Source: Nitrosomonas ureae
GTDB lineage: Bacteria > Pseudomonadota > Gammaproteobacteria > Burkholderiales > Nitrosomonadaceae
Assembly (NCBI RefSeq): GCF_001455205.1
Contig: NZ_CP013341.1
Location: forward strand, 1,488,001 to 1,552,000
Length of the DNA stretch: 64,000 nucleotides
Direction of reading: 5' to 3'
Every line of letters starts with the position of its first letter. Position 1 is the first letter of the stretch. Made by a program: the position numbers and the translations under genes. Below are positions 8,523 to 17,495 of this stretch, piece after piece. The notes under the pieces were generated by a model. The model worked only from the letters and a program-made list of their open reading frames with translations. It made no database searches and had not been told where the DNA came from.

Positions 8523-10811
8523 TTATACGCTCCCGCGGCTACTGTGCGCTTCAATCGGAGCCATAGTCTTGTCTTCCGTATCCACATTGCGTGCCTGTGC
8601 CAGCCATAAGCGGTAGTAATAGCCTTGCTGCGCCATCAATTCAATGTGGGTACCGATCTCAACGATCATACCCCGATCAAGTACGATGAGCCGGTCGGCT
8701 TCGCGCAACGTTGACAGGCGATGGGCGATGGCAATCGTGGTGCGGCCACGCACCAGATTATCCAGGGCTTGTTGAATGTCTTTTTCGGTGGTTGTATCCA
8801 CAGAGGAGGTTGCTTCATCCAAAATCAGGATGCGTGGATTAATCAGAAGGGCGCGGGCAATTGAAATGCGCTGACGTTCGCCGCCTGAAAGCGCTTGCCC
8901 GCGTTCCCCCACCAGCGAATCGTAACCATGTGGCAGGCGCAGGATAAATTCATGGGCATGCGCAGCACGCGCAGCGGATACAATTTCTTCCGGTGTTGCG
9001 CCGGGTTTGCCATAAGCGATATTTTCAGAAATCGTGCCAAAAAACAGAAAAGGTTCTTGAAGTACCAGGCCAATATGTTTGCGATACTCAGCAATCGATA
9101 AGGTGCGAATATCATGTCCGTCGATCAGAATAACCCCTCCCGTGACATCATAGAAACGGCAGATCAGATTAACCAGCGTGCTTTTTCCTGAGCCGCTGTG
9201 TCCGACCAGGCCGATCATTTCGCCCGGCTGGATAGTTAAATTGATGTCACGCACAATGCTGCGCGTCCCATACCGGAAGGCGACATTGCGTAATTCAATC
9301 CGGCCTTGAGTCGCGGATAAGTGCACGGGATTAGGTGATTCCGGGACACTGGATACCTGATCCAGAATATCAAAAATACGCTTGGTGCCTGCTGCGGCTT
9401 TCTGCGTAATGGAAACGATACGGCTCATTGAATCCAGGCGAATGTAGAAGCGGCTGATATAGGCCAGAAAGGCTGTCAGTACACCGACGGTGATTTCGTC
9501 TCTGGAGATTTGCCAAATTCCGCACACCCATACTACCAGCAAACCCATTTCAGTCAGCAATGTGACCGTGGGCGTGAATAATGACCAAACCCGGTTCACG
9601 CGATCGTTGACGTGTAAATTGCGCTGGTTAGCAGCATGGAAACGCGCTGCTTCTCTCTTTTCCTGGGCAAATGCCTTAACCACCCGGATGCCTGGAATGG
9701 TATCCGCAAGAACGTTATTGACTTCGGCCCAAATCCGATCGACTTTTTCAAAACCTATGCGCAGCCGGTGACGCACACTATGAATCAACCAGAGAATAAT
9801 AGGTAACGGTACCAGCGTTACCAGCGCCAGCCAGGGATTGATTGAAATTAAAATTACGGCAGTCATCGCAATCATGATGACATCGGTGGCAAAATCCAGT
9901 AGGTGTAGAGAGAGAAACAGATTTATCCGGTCGGTTTCGGCACCGATACGCGCCATCAGATCACCGGTTCGCTTGCCCCCAAAATATTCCTGCGAAAGAT
10001 TCAGCATGTGCTCGTAGGTTGTGGTGCGCAAATCAGCGCCGATTCGCTCGGAAACACGGGCCAGCATATAGGTTCTGGTCCACCCTAATATCCACGCAAG
10101 AATCGATGCGCCCAACAAGCCTGAGAGATACAGTGTCACCAAGTCCGTATTGATGGGTTGACCATTTTGATAGGGTATCAGTACGTTATCCATCAGTGGC
10201 ATGGTTAAATAGGGTGGCACCAAGGTTGCAGCCGTGCTGCATAAAGTCAGCAGAAACCCAATGAGCAAACGCCCTTTATAGGGCTTCGCAAAACGCCACA
10301 AGCGAAATAAAGCCCAGGTTGACGGGGGAGTATGATTTTGTTTTTCGCAGACTGTACATTCTTCTTTGGAAGATAAAAATGCAGAGCAAGTTAGGCACTG
10401 CGCAAGCGTATCGGAGGATGGCGGGAGCTTACCGGTAAGATGATAATCCAGTTGCTCAGTGAAGCAGTGAATCAGGTGGCTTACTGCGGCATCGTTACCC
10501 AGGCGATAACGCCAAAAAGAAAGTCGTGCATGCGGATCATATATCTCCAGGCAACCAATGCCTGCATAATCACGCTGCGTTAATGACAATCCGTTGCGGT
10601 AGTGCCATGCCTGCCATGTTTCGTCGCCAAACATTTTGGCCAGTAAGCGTTTATTGGTTACCACGATCAAGCCTGTTGAGAAATGCAGCTGGGTATCGAG
10701 GTCGATTGGGAGCCAAGTCAGTATATTTTCTTGATCGATTAATTGTGATGCAACCTCATCGGCCCAATTGATGGGAAGATGATTGATAGTTAAATAATCA
10801 GTTCGCAGCAT
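8523..10811 (-). CDS. ABC exporter (fused permease-ATPase) with N-terminal extra domain
   Basis: A 762-residue half-transporter. Residues 1-130 form a beta-rich PH/GRAM-like domain not typical of ABC exporters, followed by a four-Cys zinc-ribbon-like motif (C139-x2-C142 ... C152-x2-C155). A six-helix exporter membrane domain (about 175-480) and an ATPase domain follow, with Walker A GHSGSGKST, signature LSGGERQ and Walker B ILILDEATS. All nucleotide-binding motifs are intact, so it should be active as a homodimer. The substrate is unknown; architecture and DUF1854 partner match the exporter pair named cyanophycin-associated in some databases. ATG 10811 is preceded by a long gap without strong promoter elements. 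Confidence 0.9.
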   Translation of the reverse strand: MLRTDYLTINHLPINWADEVASQLIDQENILTWLPIDLDTQLHFSTGLIVVTNKRLLAKMFGDETWQAWHYRNGLSLTQRDYAGIGCLEIYDPHARLSFWRYRLGNDAAVSHLIHCFTEQLDYHLTGKLPPSSDTLAQCLTCSAFLSSKEECTVCEKQNHTPPSTWALFRLWRFAKPYKGRLLIGFLLTLCSTAATLVPPYLTMPLMDNVLIPYQNGQPINTDLVTLYLSGLLGASILAWILGWTRTYMLARVSERIGADLRTTTYEHMLNLSQEYFGGKRTGDLMARIGAETDRINLFLSLHLLDFATDVIMIAMTAVILISINPWLALVTLVPLPIILWLIHSVRHRLRIGFEKVDRIWAEVNNVLADTIPGIRVVKAFAQEKREAARFHAANQRNLHVNDRVNRVWSLFTPTVTLLTEMGLLVVWVCGIWQISRDEITVGVLTAFLAYISRFYIRLDSMSRIVSITQKAAAGTKRIFDILDQVSSVPESPNPVHLSATQGRIELRNVAFRYGTRSIVRDINLTIQPGEMIGLVGHSGSGKSTLVNLICRFYDVTGGVILIDGHDIRTLSIAEYRKHIGLVLQEPFLFFGTISENIAYGKPGATPEEIVSAARAAHAHEFILRLPHGYDSLVGERGQALSGGERQRISIARALLINPRILILDEATSSVDTTTEKDIQQALDNLVRGRTTIAIAHRLSTLREADRLIVLDRGMIVEIGTHIELMAQQGYYYRLWLAQARNVDTEDKTMAPIEAHSSRGSV

Positions 10812-10980
10812 GAGCTAAACTGCGAAAAAGGCAAAATAAAAAATTATCTGGTATGAAACAAGTAATGGGCCTGGATTTCAAATGGAATGATTGCTGTTGC
10901 TGCTGATAAAAACGGTTTTGTTGATGAAACAGGCTAATGACACCAACGATTGAGGGATTTTTCAGAGCCTCTGGCAACGG

Positions 10981-11340
10981 TTAATTACCATGCCAGCGTT
11001 GCTTGATTTCTTGTCTTTTCTGAGCGGGCAGTTGTTCCATTTTTTTGTAAATTTCGCGCACTTGCTTTCTTTGTTCAGAAGTCAGTGCATGCCAGCTTTG
11101 CATTTGTGATTGTATGCGGTGCTGTTCCTTCAGACTCATTTTGGGATAGCGTTTTGCAATGCCGAGCCATTTTTTCTTTCTCTCCAGTTTCATGACATTC
11201 CAATCTTCCGCCAGCGGCCCCAAAATTTCTTGCTGTTGATTTGTCAGATCTTTCCAGTCGAGCTGATGGGAATCAGCAAGAACCTCAGAAATAAAGAAAA
11301 AGAATATCCCGCATAAAGTGATTAATCGATATCCAGCCAT
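10981..11340 (-). CDS. DUF3106 domain protein, exported
   Basis: A 119-residue protein with an N-terminal signal peptide (hydrophobic stretch to about residue 22, ending EVLA-D). The mature part is charged and helical, rich in W, K and Q, with the repeated LTxQQ / LTSEQR pattern of DUF3106. Its ATG lies inside the end of the DUF3619 gene (19-base overlap), making it the third gene of the sigma-factor operon. It is likely periplasmic. By position it may be a sensor or partner of the sigma/anti-sigma pair, somewhat like Spy/CpxP-type helical proteins, but that is inference. Confidence 0.85.
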   Translation of the reverse strand: MAGYRLITLCGIFFFFISEVLADSHQLDWKDLTNQQQEILGPLAEDWNVMKLERKKKWLGIAKRYPKMSLKEQHRIQSQMQSWHALTSEQRKQVREIYKKMEQLPAQKRQEIKQRWHGN

Positions 11341-11693
11341 TTCTCAAGCTCATTATCAATGTAAGCATCCACTGGCAAATCGTCAGCCAGTATCAAGGTA
11401 TCAATCGCTGCATTATTTTCCTGCTCAGCAAATTGGGCGAGCATGATATTCATCAAAATATATATCGCGGTTAACAATAGCAATAGCTTTCCACCGGTAG
11501 AATATCCACCGTGTCTGCCATAAACAGAAATATTGCGACCTGAATTCATGAGTTTTACTGATTCCTGCTCGCATTGCTCCAGCGCGGCTTGGCGAGCTGA
11601 TTGCAGCCGATACAGCGTACTTTGATTGATAGTTTCGTCGCTACTCTGATCCAACAATCGGGCAATATTTTTTCCAAATTCTTGTTCGTTCAC
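11322..11693 (-). CDS. DUF3619 family membrane protein, putative anti-sigma factor
   Basis: A 123-residue protein with a cytoplasmic N-terminus (NEQEFGKNIARLLDQ), one transmembrane segment (about residues 67-85, LLLLLTAIYILMNIML) and a short acidic C-terminus. GTG 11693 was chosen because it overlaps the sigma-factor stop as GTGA and follows an AGGGG ribosome site; the longer frame reads back through the sigma gene. Membership of the DUF3619 family, the single membrane span and translational coupling to a sigma factor suggest it holds the sigma factor at the membrane. Confidence 0.85.
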   Translation of the reverse strand: MNEQEFGKNIARLLDQSSDETINQSTLYRLQSARQAALEQCEQESVKLMNSGRNISVYGRHGGYSTGGKLLLLLTAIYILMNIMLAQFAEQENNAAIDTLILADDLPVDAYIDNELEKWLDID

Positions 11694-12265
11694 AATTTCA
11701 CCCCTTTCGCTTTGAGTATTGTAGCTAATGTATGCGTTGCTCGTGAACAATGCGTTTTTACACTTCCTTCCGAACAGTTCATAATTATAGCAGTCTCCGC
11801 CAAACTCATTTCTTCCCAATAACGCAGTATAAAAGCTTCGCGTTGACGCAACGGAAGAGTTTTTATCGCTTCTTCAATTAACCGGATCAACTGGGCTTTC
11901 TCAAGTTGGGTACTGGGGTCGTTGGATTCCTGCTTTATCGGTAAAGTTTCGAGAATATCGAAGTCTTCGTGATTTTTATCCCGATCGTCAGGCGTAAACG
12001 ATGAAAACAAAGAAGTCCATAGTGAGCGGATCTTTTGCCTTCGGTAGTGATCTCGGATGGTATTTTGCAATATGCGTTGAAACAAAAGCGGTAGCTCTTC
12101 GATTGGTTTCGCTGCGTACTTTGCTGTGAGTTTCATCATGGAGTCCTGAACGATGTCTAGGGCTACATGGGTATCTTGCACTGCAAATAAAGCTTGCTTA
12201 TAAGCACGTCTCTCGATTTCAATCAAAAAATCTGAGAGTTCTTGTCGAGTAGCCAGGATTGTCAA
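11690..12265 (-). CDS. ECF-type RNA polymerase sigma factor
   Basis: A 191-residue sigma-70 family protein. Region 2 (about 12-85) contains ALDIVQDSMMKL and the DHYRRQK stretch; region 4 (about 130-185) has LPLRQREAFILRYWEEMSLAE and the helix-turn-helix MNCSEGSVKTHCSRA. It is first in a coupled operon with DUF3619 (putative membrane anti-sigma) and DUF3106 (exported), an arrangement common in betaproteobacteria. It probably directs an envelope-related regulon; the target genes cannot be read from the window. Confidence 0.92.
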   Translation of the reverse strand: MTILATRQELSDFLIEIERRAYKQALFAVQDTHVALDIVQDSMMKLTAKYAAKPIEELPLLFQRILQNTIRDHYRRQKIRSLWTSLFSSFTPDDRDKNHEDFDILETLPIKQESNDPSTQLEKAQLIRLIEEAIKTLPLRQREAFILRYWEEMSLAETAIIMNCSEGSVKTHCSRATHTLATILKAKGVKL

Positions 12266-12477
12266 CCTTTAGATAAGTATTCAAGAATAAGTCAGAAAAG
12301 TTTAACCTAACTTATGTAAAATTTTTGTAAAATTCATAGCTGAATATTACGTTGGCAGCTTTTTTCTTACTATCCGCTATACTAGTAAAAATAACTTGAA
12401 TAACAATAATCTAACTTTTCATTGCCAAAATAGGGAGATTGCCTTATTGTCTATTATCGGTGTAAGGATTTTCTTTC

Positions 12478-12654
12478 ATGCAACAGCGTAAAGTTAACTG
12501 TCCACAATGTGGGGAAAAAGTAATTTGGGAAGCTACTAGTCGTTTCAGGCCCTTTTGTTCAGAGCGGTGCAAAACAGCGGATTTGTCGCAGTGGGCTCAA
12601 GAATCTTACCGAATTCCGGAGCCTGCGAATACTCGGGAAGAAGAAAATAACTGA
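12478..12654 (+). CDS. yacG: DNA gyrase inhibitor YacG
   Basis: A 58-residue zinc protein. Four Cys ligands are visible: C8-x2-C11 and C27-x3-C31 (CPQC ... CSERC), followed by the family sequence RFRPFCSERC and a downstream LSQWAQESYRIPEP tail. In E. coli YacG binds GyrB and inhibits gyrase. The ATG follows TAAGGA about 10 bases upstream. It is oriented with the GGDEF gene 11 bases downstream, possibly on the same message, and divergent from the sigma operon. Confidence 0.93.
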   Translation: MQQRKVNCPQCGEKVIWEATSRFRPFCSERCKTADLSQWAQESYRIPEPANTREEENN

Positions 12655-12665
12655 GTCTTTAGAGA

Positions 12666-13787
12666 ATGGATGAGTCGGTTTATGATAAGAATCGTGAGTT
12701 ACAGCGTAAGCTGGATCATTTCATCAAACAGGCCAGAGCCAATGAAAAAAAACAGGAGTTATACGAAACCTTTGGTTTTGAAATCATTGGTGCCAGCACC
12801 CCCAAACAGTTGCGCGATTTACTGCTATCCCAAAGTATTGTGCGTTTCCAGCTCTTGGATATGGTGCTGTGTCTCGTGGACCATCATAAGGACGCTGATC
12901 GCTTATTTTTTGAACATGACGAAGAAGCGCGTTTAGGCTGTGCAAATAAACTATTGATTCTTGATGTTAACAACGATGCGGAAATCATTCAGTCATTCAT
13001 CGTTAATCCGATGTTGGGAACCGAAGCGCTACAGAAATATCATTGGATGATAAATGGTTTAAAATCATCGAATCAAGTCAAAAGTGCGGCTTTTTTACCA
13101 CTGCTGCGCAGTAATCAGGTTATTGGTGCGATGATGCTGTTGAGCCAAGATCCACATCGTTACCAAAAGGGCATTGGGACTTTTTTTTTGCAGAAACTAT
13201 CCGCCATGACAGCGGTTGCAATAGAAAACTGCCTCAATCAGCAGAGAATCAAGGAAATCAGTTATCAGGATGCGCTAACGCAAACCTACAACCGGCGTTA
13301 TTTTGACTTGCGTCTTAAAGATGAAATTGCCCGATGCATTCGCTGGAATGATGATTTAATCTGTATGTTTCTCGATGTCGATCATTTCAAGAAAATCAAT
13401 GATAGCCATGGTCACCAAACAGGTGATTCGGTGTTAAGACACATGGTGAACCTGATCAAGGAGCAAGTAAGATCCTGCGACATTGTAGCCCGTTATGGCG
13501 GAGAAGAATTCGTCGTGGCACTGCCTTCAACGGCCTTGCACGCTGCACATGAAATTGCTGAGCGATTACGCAAAGCAATTTGTTCCTCGGCGATTATTCT
13601 TTATGACAAGCAACTCAACATCTCGGTATCCATAGGTATGGCCAGTTTGCGAGACTTACCGGTTGTACTGCAGCAAGATGCTGACTTTATCTGTACAACC
13701 CTTTTGGAAAGAGCGGATAAAGCCCTATATGAGGCCAAAGAAGGCGGAAGAAATCAGGTGGTTGTGTATACCAATCCGATTTTATAG
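12666..13787 (+). CDS. GAF-like/GGDEF diguanylate cyclase
   Basis: A 373-residue cytoplasmic protein. Residues about 35-190 form a GAF/DUF484-like sensory domain, and residues 197-370 are a GGDEF domain. The active motif GGEEF (278-282) is intact, with the upstream FLDVDHFKKIND metal/nucleotide region. An inhibitory RxxD site (R269-S-C-D272) lies five residues before GGEEF, so product inhibition by c-di-GMP is expected. It should synthesise c-di-GMP in response to an unknown cytoplasmic signal. It follows yacG closely. Confidence 0.93.
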   Translation: MDESVYDKNRELQRKLDHFIKQARANEKKQELYETFGFEIIGASTPKQLRDLLLSQSIVRFQLLDMVLCLVDHHKDADRLFFEHDEEARLGCANKLLILDVNNDAEIIQSFIVNPMLGTEALQKYHWMINGLKSSNQVKSAAFLPLLRSNQVIGAMMLLSQDPHRYQKGIGTFFLQKLSAMTAVAIENCLNQQRIKEISYQDALTQTYNRRYFDLRLKDEIARCIRWNDDLICMFLDVDHFKKINDSHGHQTGDSVLRHMVNLIKEQVRSCDIVARYGGEEFVVALPSTALHAAHEIAERLRKAICSSAIILYDKQLNISVSIGMASLRDLPVVLQQDADFICTTLLERADKALYEAKEGGRNQVVVYTNPIL

Positions 13788-13798
13788 AAAATTATGAG

Positions 13799-14767
13799 TT
13801 ATGCGACTCCGCGCATCATGGCAATACCCTGCGCGCCCATTTCCTGCGCAATGACCAAGTCTTCCGAACTGAGTCCGCCAAGCGCATAAACCGGCAACGG
13901 ATAGTCGCGAATGATCGAAGCGAACTTGCGCCAGCCCAGTGGTGGTAGTCCCGGATGACTTAAGGTCGATTGAATCGGTCCCAATACGACAAAATCAAGC
14001 CTTAACAGCTCCGCGGCATAGAGTTCTTCGGCATTGTGACAGGATGCGCCACATAAACCATATTCCGGATCGGGGCGACATGATATCTCCATCAGTTGCG
14101 CTGATGTCAAATGTACGCCATCAGCGCCGGTCTCGCGCGCTAACTCGGCATCGCTATTGATCAGGACCTTTGCTTGATGGAGATGCGCCAGCGCAATTAT
14201 TTTTTCTGCGAACTCGCGCAGCTTATCTTTCTCCATTTGTTTCTCGCGAATTTGCAGTAAGCGCAAACCGTTTTGCAATGCGAGATCAATTCGCTGCAAG
14301 GCTGATTCGATCCCGATCTCGCTTGCAGTTGTGATGGCATAAAGCGGTGGCAGCAACAATGCCTGCAAAATCGGCCCATTTGCCGGCAAGATGGGAGAAA
14401 CTGCAATTTCTTGAGGCATCTGCCAGGATACAGCCTGCATTTCTCTGGGTATCAATTTGCCTTCCCATTCCACCACGCGAAAAAAATGCAGCCGCACAGT
14501 CGCGTGCGCATAGGTGAAAGTCCGTGATATCCAGGGCTGGGCATAACGGACATGGATACCTAATTCTTCCCATAGCTCACGCTCCAGCGCGTACAACAAG
14601 GACTCACCCGACTCAACCTTGCCGCCGGGGAATTCCCAGTAGCCCGAATATACCTTGCCCTTCGGTCTCTGTGCCAGCAGAAACCGGCCATCCGGTTGCA
14701 GAATGACGGCAGCGACAACTTCAACGATAGGAATGAATTCAGGACTGGGAAGGGTGATATGACTCAT
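13799..14767 (-). CDS. Nudix hydrolase fused to thiamine phosphate synthase-like domain
   Basis: A 322-residue two-domain protein. The N-terminal MutT-type Nudix domain (about 10-135) has a complete Nudix box (G49-x5-E55-x7-REUxEExGU, to 71), implying hydrolysis of 8-oxo-dGTP-like nucleotides. The C-terminal TIM-barrel domain (about 145-322) resembles ThiE/TenI, with LRLLQIREKQ, VLINSD, GVHLTSAQL, GASCHN, VLGPIQST and ALGG. This fusion is common in betaproteobacteria; the role of the ThiE-like half is not established. ATG 14767 was chosen because it overlaps the stop of the DUF815 gene (ATGA) and starts directly before the domain; the longer frame only reads into the neighbour. Confidence 0.92.
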   Translation of the reverse strand: MSHITLPSPEFIPIVEVVAAVILQPDGRFLLAQRPKGKVYSGYWEFPGGKVESGESLLYALERELWEELGIHVRYAQPWISRTFTYAHATVRLHFFRVVEWEGKLIPREMQAVSWQMPQEIAVSPILPANGPILQALLLPPLYAITTASEIGIESALQRIDLALQNGLRLLQIREKQMEKDKLREFAEKIIALAHLHQAKVLINSDAELARETGADGVHLTSAQLMEISCRPDPEYGLCGASCHNAEELYAAELLRLDFVVLGPIQSTLSHPGLPPLGWRKFASIIRDYPLPVYALGGLSSEDLVIAQEMGAQGIAMMRGVA

Positions 14768-15642
14768 GGGGTTTTGCCGCTGACCGACTTTGTTCTTCCC
14801 GCCAAATCCCGTGCAAACTGCCAGGCCACGCGCCCGCTGCGCGATCCGCGTTGCAGCGCCCATTGTAATGCTTCAGCGCGAGTCTGCGGGGTCAGCTTGC
14901 CGATACCGAAATAAACCAGCCAGCCATGCACAATTTTCAGATACTGATCCTGATCGAACGGATAAAAAGATACCCATAAGCCAAAGCGCTCTGACAATGA
15001 GATTTTCTCCTCGACGGTCTCGCTCGGATGCACTTCCTCGCCGATATGCCGCGTATCCAGATTGTCGCGCATGAACTCTGGAACCATATGGCGCCGGTTC
15101 GACGTTGCATAGATCAACACATTATCGGAAACTGTGGCAATCGAGCCATCCAGCACCACTTTAAGCGCTTTATAACCCGGCTCGTCGGTTTCAAACGATA
15201 AATCATCACAAAACAAAATAAAACGTTCCGGGCGTTGATAAATTCTTTCGACGATATCATGGGCATCGATCAGATGATGCTTTTCCACTTCGATCAGGCG
15301 CAGTCCGCCTTCAGCGTACTTGTTCAGCAATGCCTTGATCAATGACGATTTGCCCGTGCCACGCGCACCGGTTAGCAGCACATTGTTGGCCGGAAATCCT
15401 TGTACGAACTGACGTGTATTCTGATCGATACGCTGTTTCTGATCATCGATGCCGCATAATGCGTCCAGCGTAATTTGATGCGGGTGCGTCACCGGTTGAA
15501 TAAATCCTGAGTTTCCTTGCCTGCGCCATCGAAAAGCTGTCGAAGCATGCCAATCCGGTTGCGGATGATTCACCGGCAAGAAATACTCCAAGCGATCCAG
15601 CAGTTTGTTTGCACGCTTATACAGTTTGTCCCAATCACTCAT
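14764..15642 (-). CDS. DUF815 family AAA-type ATPase
   Basis: A 292-residue P-loop ATPase. Walker A GARGTGKSS lies at 92-100, Walker B ILFCDDLSF ends at 150, and an Asn/Arg-containing sensor region (YATSNRRHMVPE) follows. DUF815 proteins are cytoplasmic ATPases of unknown task. The gene lies 20 bases after argJ and overlaps the Nudix fusion gene by ATGA, forming a probable argJ-DUF815-Nudix operon. Confidence 0.9.
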   Translation of the reverse strand: MSDWDKLYKRANKLLDRLEYFLPVNHPQPDWHASTAFRWRRQGNSGFIQPVTHPHQITLDALCGIDDQKQRIDQNTRQFVQGFPANNVLLTGARGTGKSSLIKALLNKYAEGGLRLIEVEKHHLIDAHDIVERIYQRPERFILFCDDLSFETDEPGYKALKVVLDGSIATVSDNVLIYATSNRRHMVPEFMRDNLDTRHIGEEVHPSETVEEKISLSERFGLWVSFYPFDQDQYLKIVHGWLVYFGIGKLTPQTRAEALQWALQRGSRSGRVAWQFARDLAGRTKSVSGKTP

Positions 15643-15662
15643 AATATTGACGCCGCAGGCTC

Positions 15663-16886
15663 TCAGCTGCGGTAACTCGCATTAATCTTGACATAATCAT
15701 ACGAAAAATCGCAGGTCCATACGGTGGTTGAGGCGGTGCCGCGATTGAGTACGACACGGATCGTGATCTCAGCCTGATGCATCACGCGCTGCCCGTCTTC
15801 TTCGCGGTAATTCCCTGCCCGACCGCCTTTTTCCGCCACCAACACGTCATCCAGATAAAGTTGAATGTCATCGACATCCAAATCATCGATGTCCGCATAA
15901 CCGATGGCGGCCAGAATACGCCCTAAATTCGGGTCGGACGCGAAAAATGCGGTTTTGACCAGCGGTGAATGCGCAATTGCATATGCTACTCTGGCGCATT
16001 CATCTCTGCTTTGGCCGTCTTCGACTTGCACGGTAATGAATTTGGTCGCGCCTTCGCCATCGCGCACGATCATTTTCGCCAGCTCGGCAGCAACCGTGGT
16101 GATCGCATCCTGCAACTGGCAGAATTCCTCGGTGTGGGGATTAACAATTTCTGGGTTACCAGCTTTTCCGGTTGCCATCACGATGAATGCATCGTTGGTC
16201 GAGGTATCGCCATCCACGGTAATGCGGTTAAACGAGCGATCCGCTACATGCTGTACCAGCTTTTGCAGCATCGGCTGACTGATGGCTGCATCGGTCGCGA
16301 TATAGCCCAGCATGGTTGCCATATTCGGGCGGATCATGCCGGAACCCTTAGAGATGCCGGTGATTGTCACGGTTTTGCCTTTGATCTGCACTTGCTTCGA
16401 CGCCGCCTTGGGCACGATATCCGTGGTCATGATCGCATGCGCTGCATCGAACCAGTTATTGGTTCTACGGTTTTCCAACGCCGCCGGTAATCCCTGGATG
16501 ATCCGATCCACCGGTAACGGTTCCATAATCACACCGGTTGAAAACGGCAACACCTGTTGCGGTGCAAGGCCCAGGAGCCTGGCCAATGTTGCGCACGTCA
16601 TTTGCGCATTGAGAATGCCGGATTCACCGGTTCCGGCATTGGCATTGCCGGTGTTGATTATCAGCGCGCGTACCAATTGCGCCAGATGCCGCTTGGCCAC
16701 GATCACCGGCGCGGCGCAAAAACGGTTCTGCGTAAACACCCCGGCGACTCTCGTGCCTTCGTCCAGTACCATCACCAGCAAATCCTTGCGATTTGCCTTC
16801 TTGATGCCGGTTTCGGCAATACCGAGGGTCACGCCCGCGACGGGCAGCAGTTGTTCAGCAGTTAAGGGGGAAATATTGACAGGCAT
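15663..16886 (-). CDS. argJ: Bifunctional ornithine acetyltransferase / N-acetylglutamate synthase
   Basis: Arginine biosynthesis enzyme that transfers the acetyl group from N-acetylornithine to glutamate, and in the bifunctional form also acetylates glutamate from acetyl-CoA. It is 407 residues, full length. The self-cleavage site is visible: KGSGMIRPNMATML, with Thr191 as the nucleophile generating alpha and beta chains. Other family features include NTGNANAGTG and the VDGDTSTNDA region. It is probably the first gene of the argJ-DUF815-Nudix operon. Confidence 0.96.
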   Translation of the reverse strand: MPVNISPLTAEQLLPVAGVTLGIAETGIKKANRKDLLVMVLDEGTRVAGVFTQNRFCAAPVIVAKRHLAQLVRALIINTGNANAGTGESGILNAQMTCATLARLLGLAPQQVLPFSTGVIMEPLPVDRIIQGLPAALENRRTNNWFDAAHAIMTTDIVPKAASKQVQIKGKTVTITGISKGSGMIRPNMATMLGYIATDAAISQPMLQKLVQHVADRSFNRITVDGDTSTNDAFIVMATGKAGNPEIVNPHTEEFCQLQDAITTVAAELAKMIVRDGEGATKFITVQVEDGQSRDECARVAYAIAHSPLVKTAFFASDPNLGRILAAIGYADIDDLDVDDIQLYLDDVLVAEKGGRAGNYREEDGQRVMHQAEITIRVVLNRGTASTTVWTCDFSYDYVKINASYRS

Positions 16887-17245
16887 AGCAATTCACCACA
16901 GGGATTGAAATGCCGCTATGCTACCGCAATCCGGATCGGTTTTCAGGAATTCCGCGCAAATTCCAACGACCGCCCGCCATACCCCGGCGCACCCATGCTA
17001 ATCTTTCTCCATTTTTATTCAATTGGTTGCTGAACATGGAACTTACCGGATCACGAGAAGCGCGATATTATCAAACTGCTGAAAGCGGATAAGCCACTGC
17101 TTAACCATATGGAACTCCATAATGACGGAACACATCAATTTTGTTTATATCGATGAGGAAATTTTTAAACATTATTGACTTAAAGCTTTTATCAAAATGG
17201 TAAACAGTTTTGCTGTTTATAAGCCTTCGAGAGATGCCGCAATTA
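16887..17245. other. Gap with possible gene remnants
   Basis: No intact gene. On the plus strand, bases about 17039-17150 read as NLPDHEKRDIIKLLKADKPL followed shortly by a stop, reminiscent of the start of some DNA-methyltransferase genes. A separate 18-codon frame begins at ATG 17121. Both are too short to support a product. Confidence 0.3.
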
Positions 17246-17283
17246 AAAAAGCCCGGCCGTAAACGGTCGGGCTTTTTTAATTA
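17244..17283 (-). terminator. Rho-independent terminator of cspA
   Basis: A strong hairpin AAAAAAGCCCGGCCGT-AAA-CGGTCGGGCTTTTTT just after the cold-shock gene: stem GCCCGNCCG with A/T runs on both sides, so it can work in either direction. Confidence 0.9.
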
Positions 17284-17291
17284 ATCTACAT

Positions 17292-17495
17292 TTACTGCGG
17301 TACGATATTGGATGCCTGTTTACCTTTGGGGCCGGTTGTGATATCGAAGGTAACACGCTGAGCTTCTCGGAGTGATTTGTAACCACCGCTGCTGATTGCA
17401 GAGAAATGAGCAAATATGTCTTCTCCACCATCATCCGGGGTGATAAAACCAAAACCTTTAGAATCATTGAACCATTTTACTGTACCTGTTGCCAT
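17292..17495 (-). CDS. cspA: Cold-shock protein, CspA family
   Basis: A 67-residue single cold-shock domain with both RNA-binding motifs, KGFGFI (RNP1) and DIFAHF (RNP2, VFVHF-like). It binds single-stranded RNA/DNA as an RNA chaperone. ATG 17495 was chosen over an upstream start because MATGTVKWFN is the universal family start and AAGGAAATAG provides a ribosome site. A clear terminator follows directly. It is transcribed alone. Confidence 0.95.
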   Translation of the reverse strand: MATGTVKWFNDSKGFGFITPDDGGEDIFAHFSAISSGGYKSLREAQRVTFDITTGPKGKQASNIVPQ

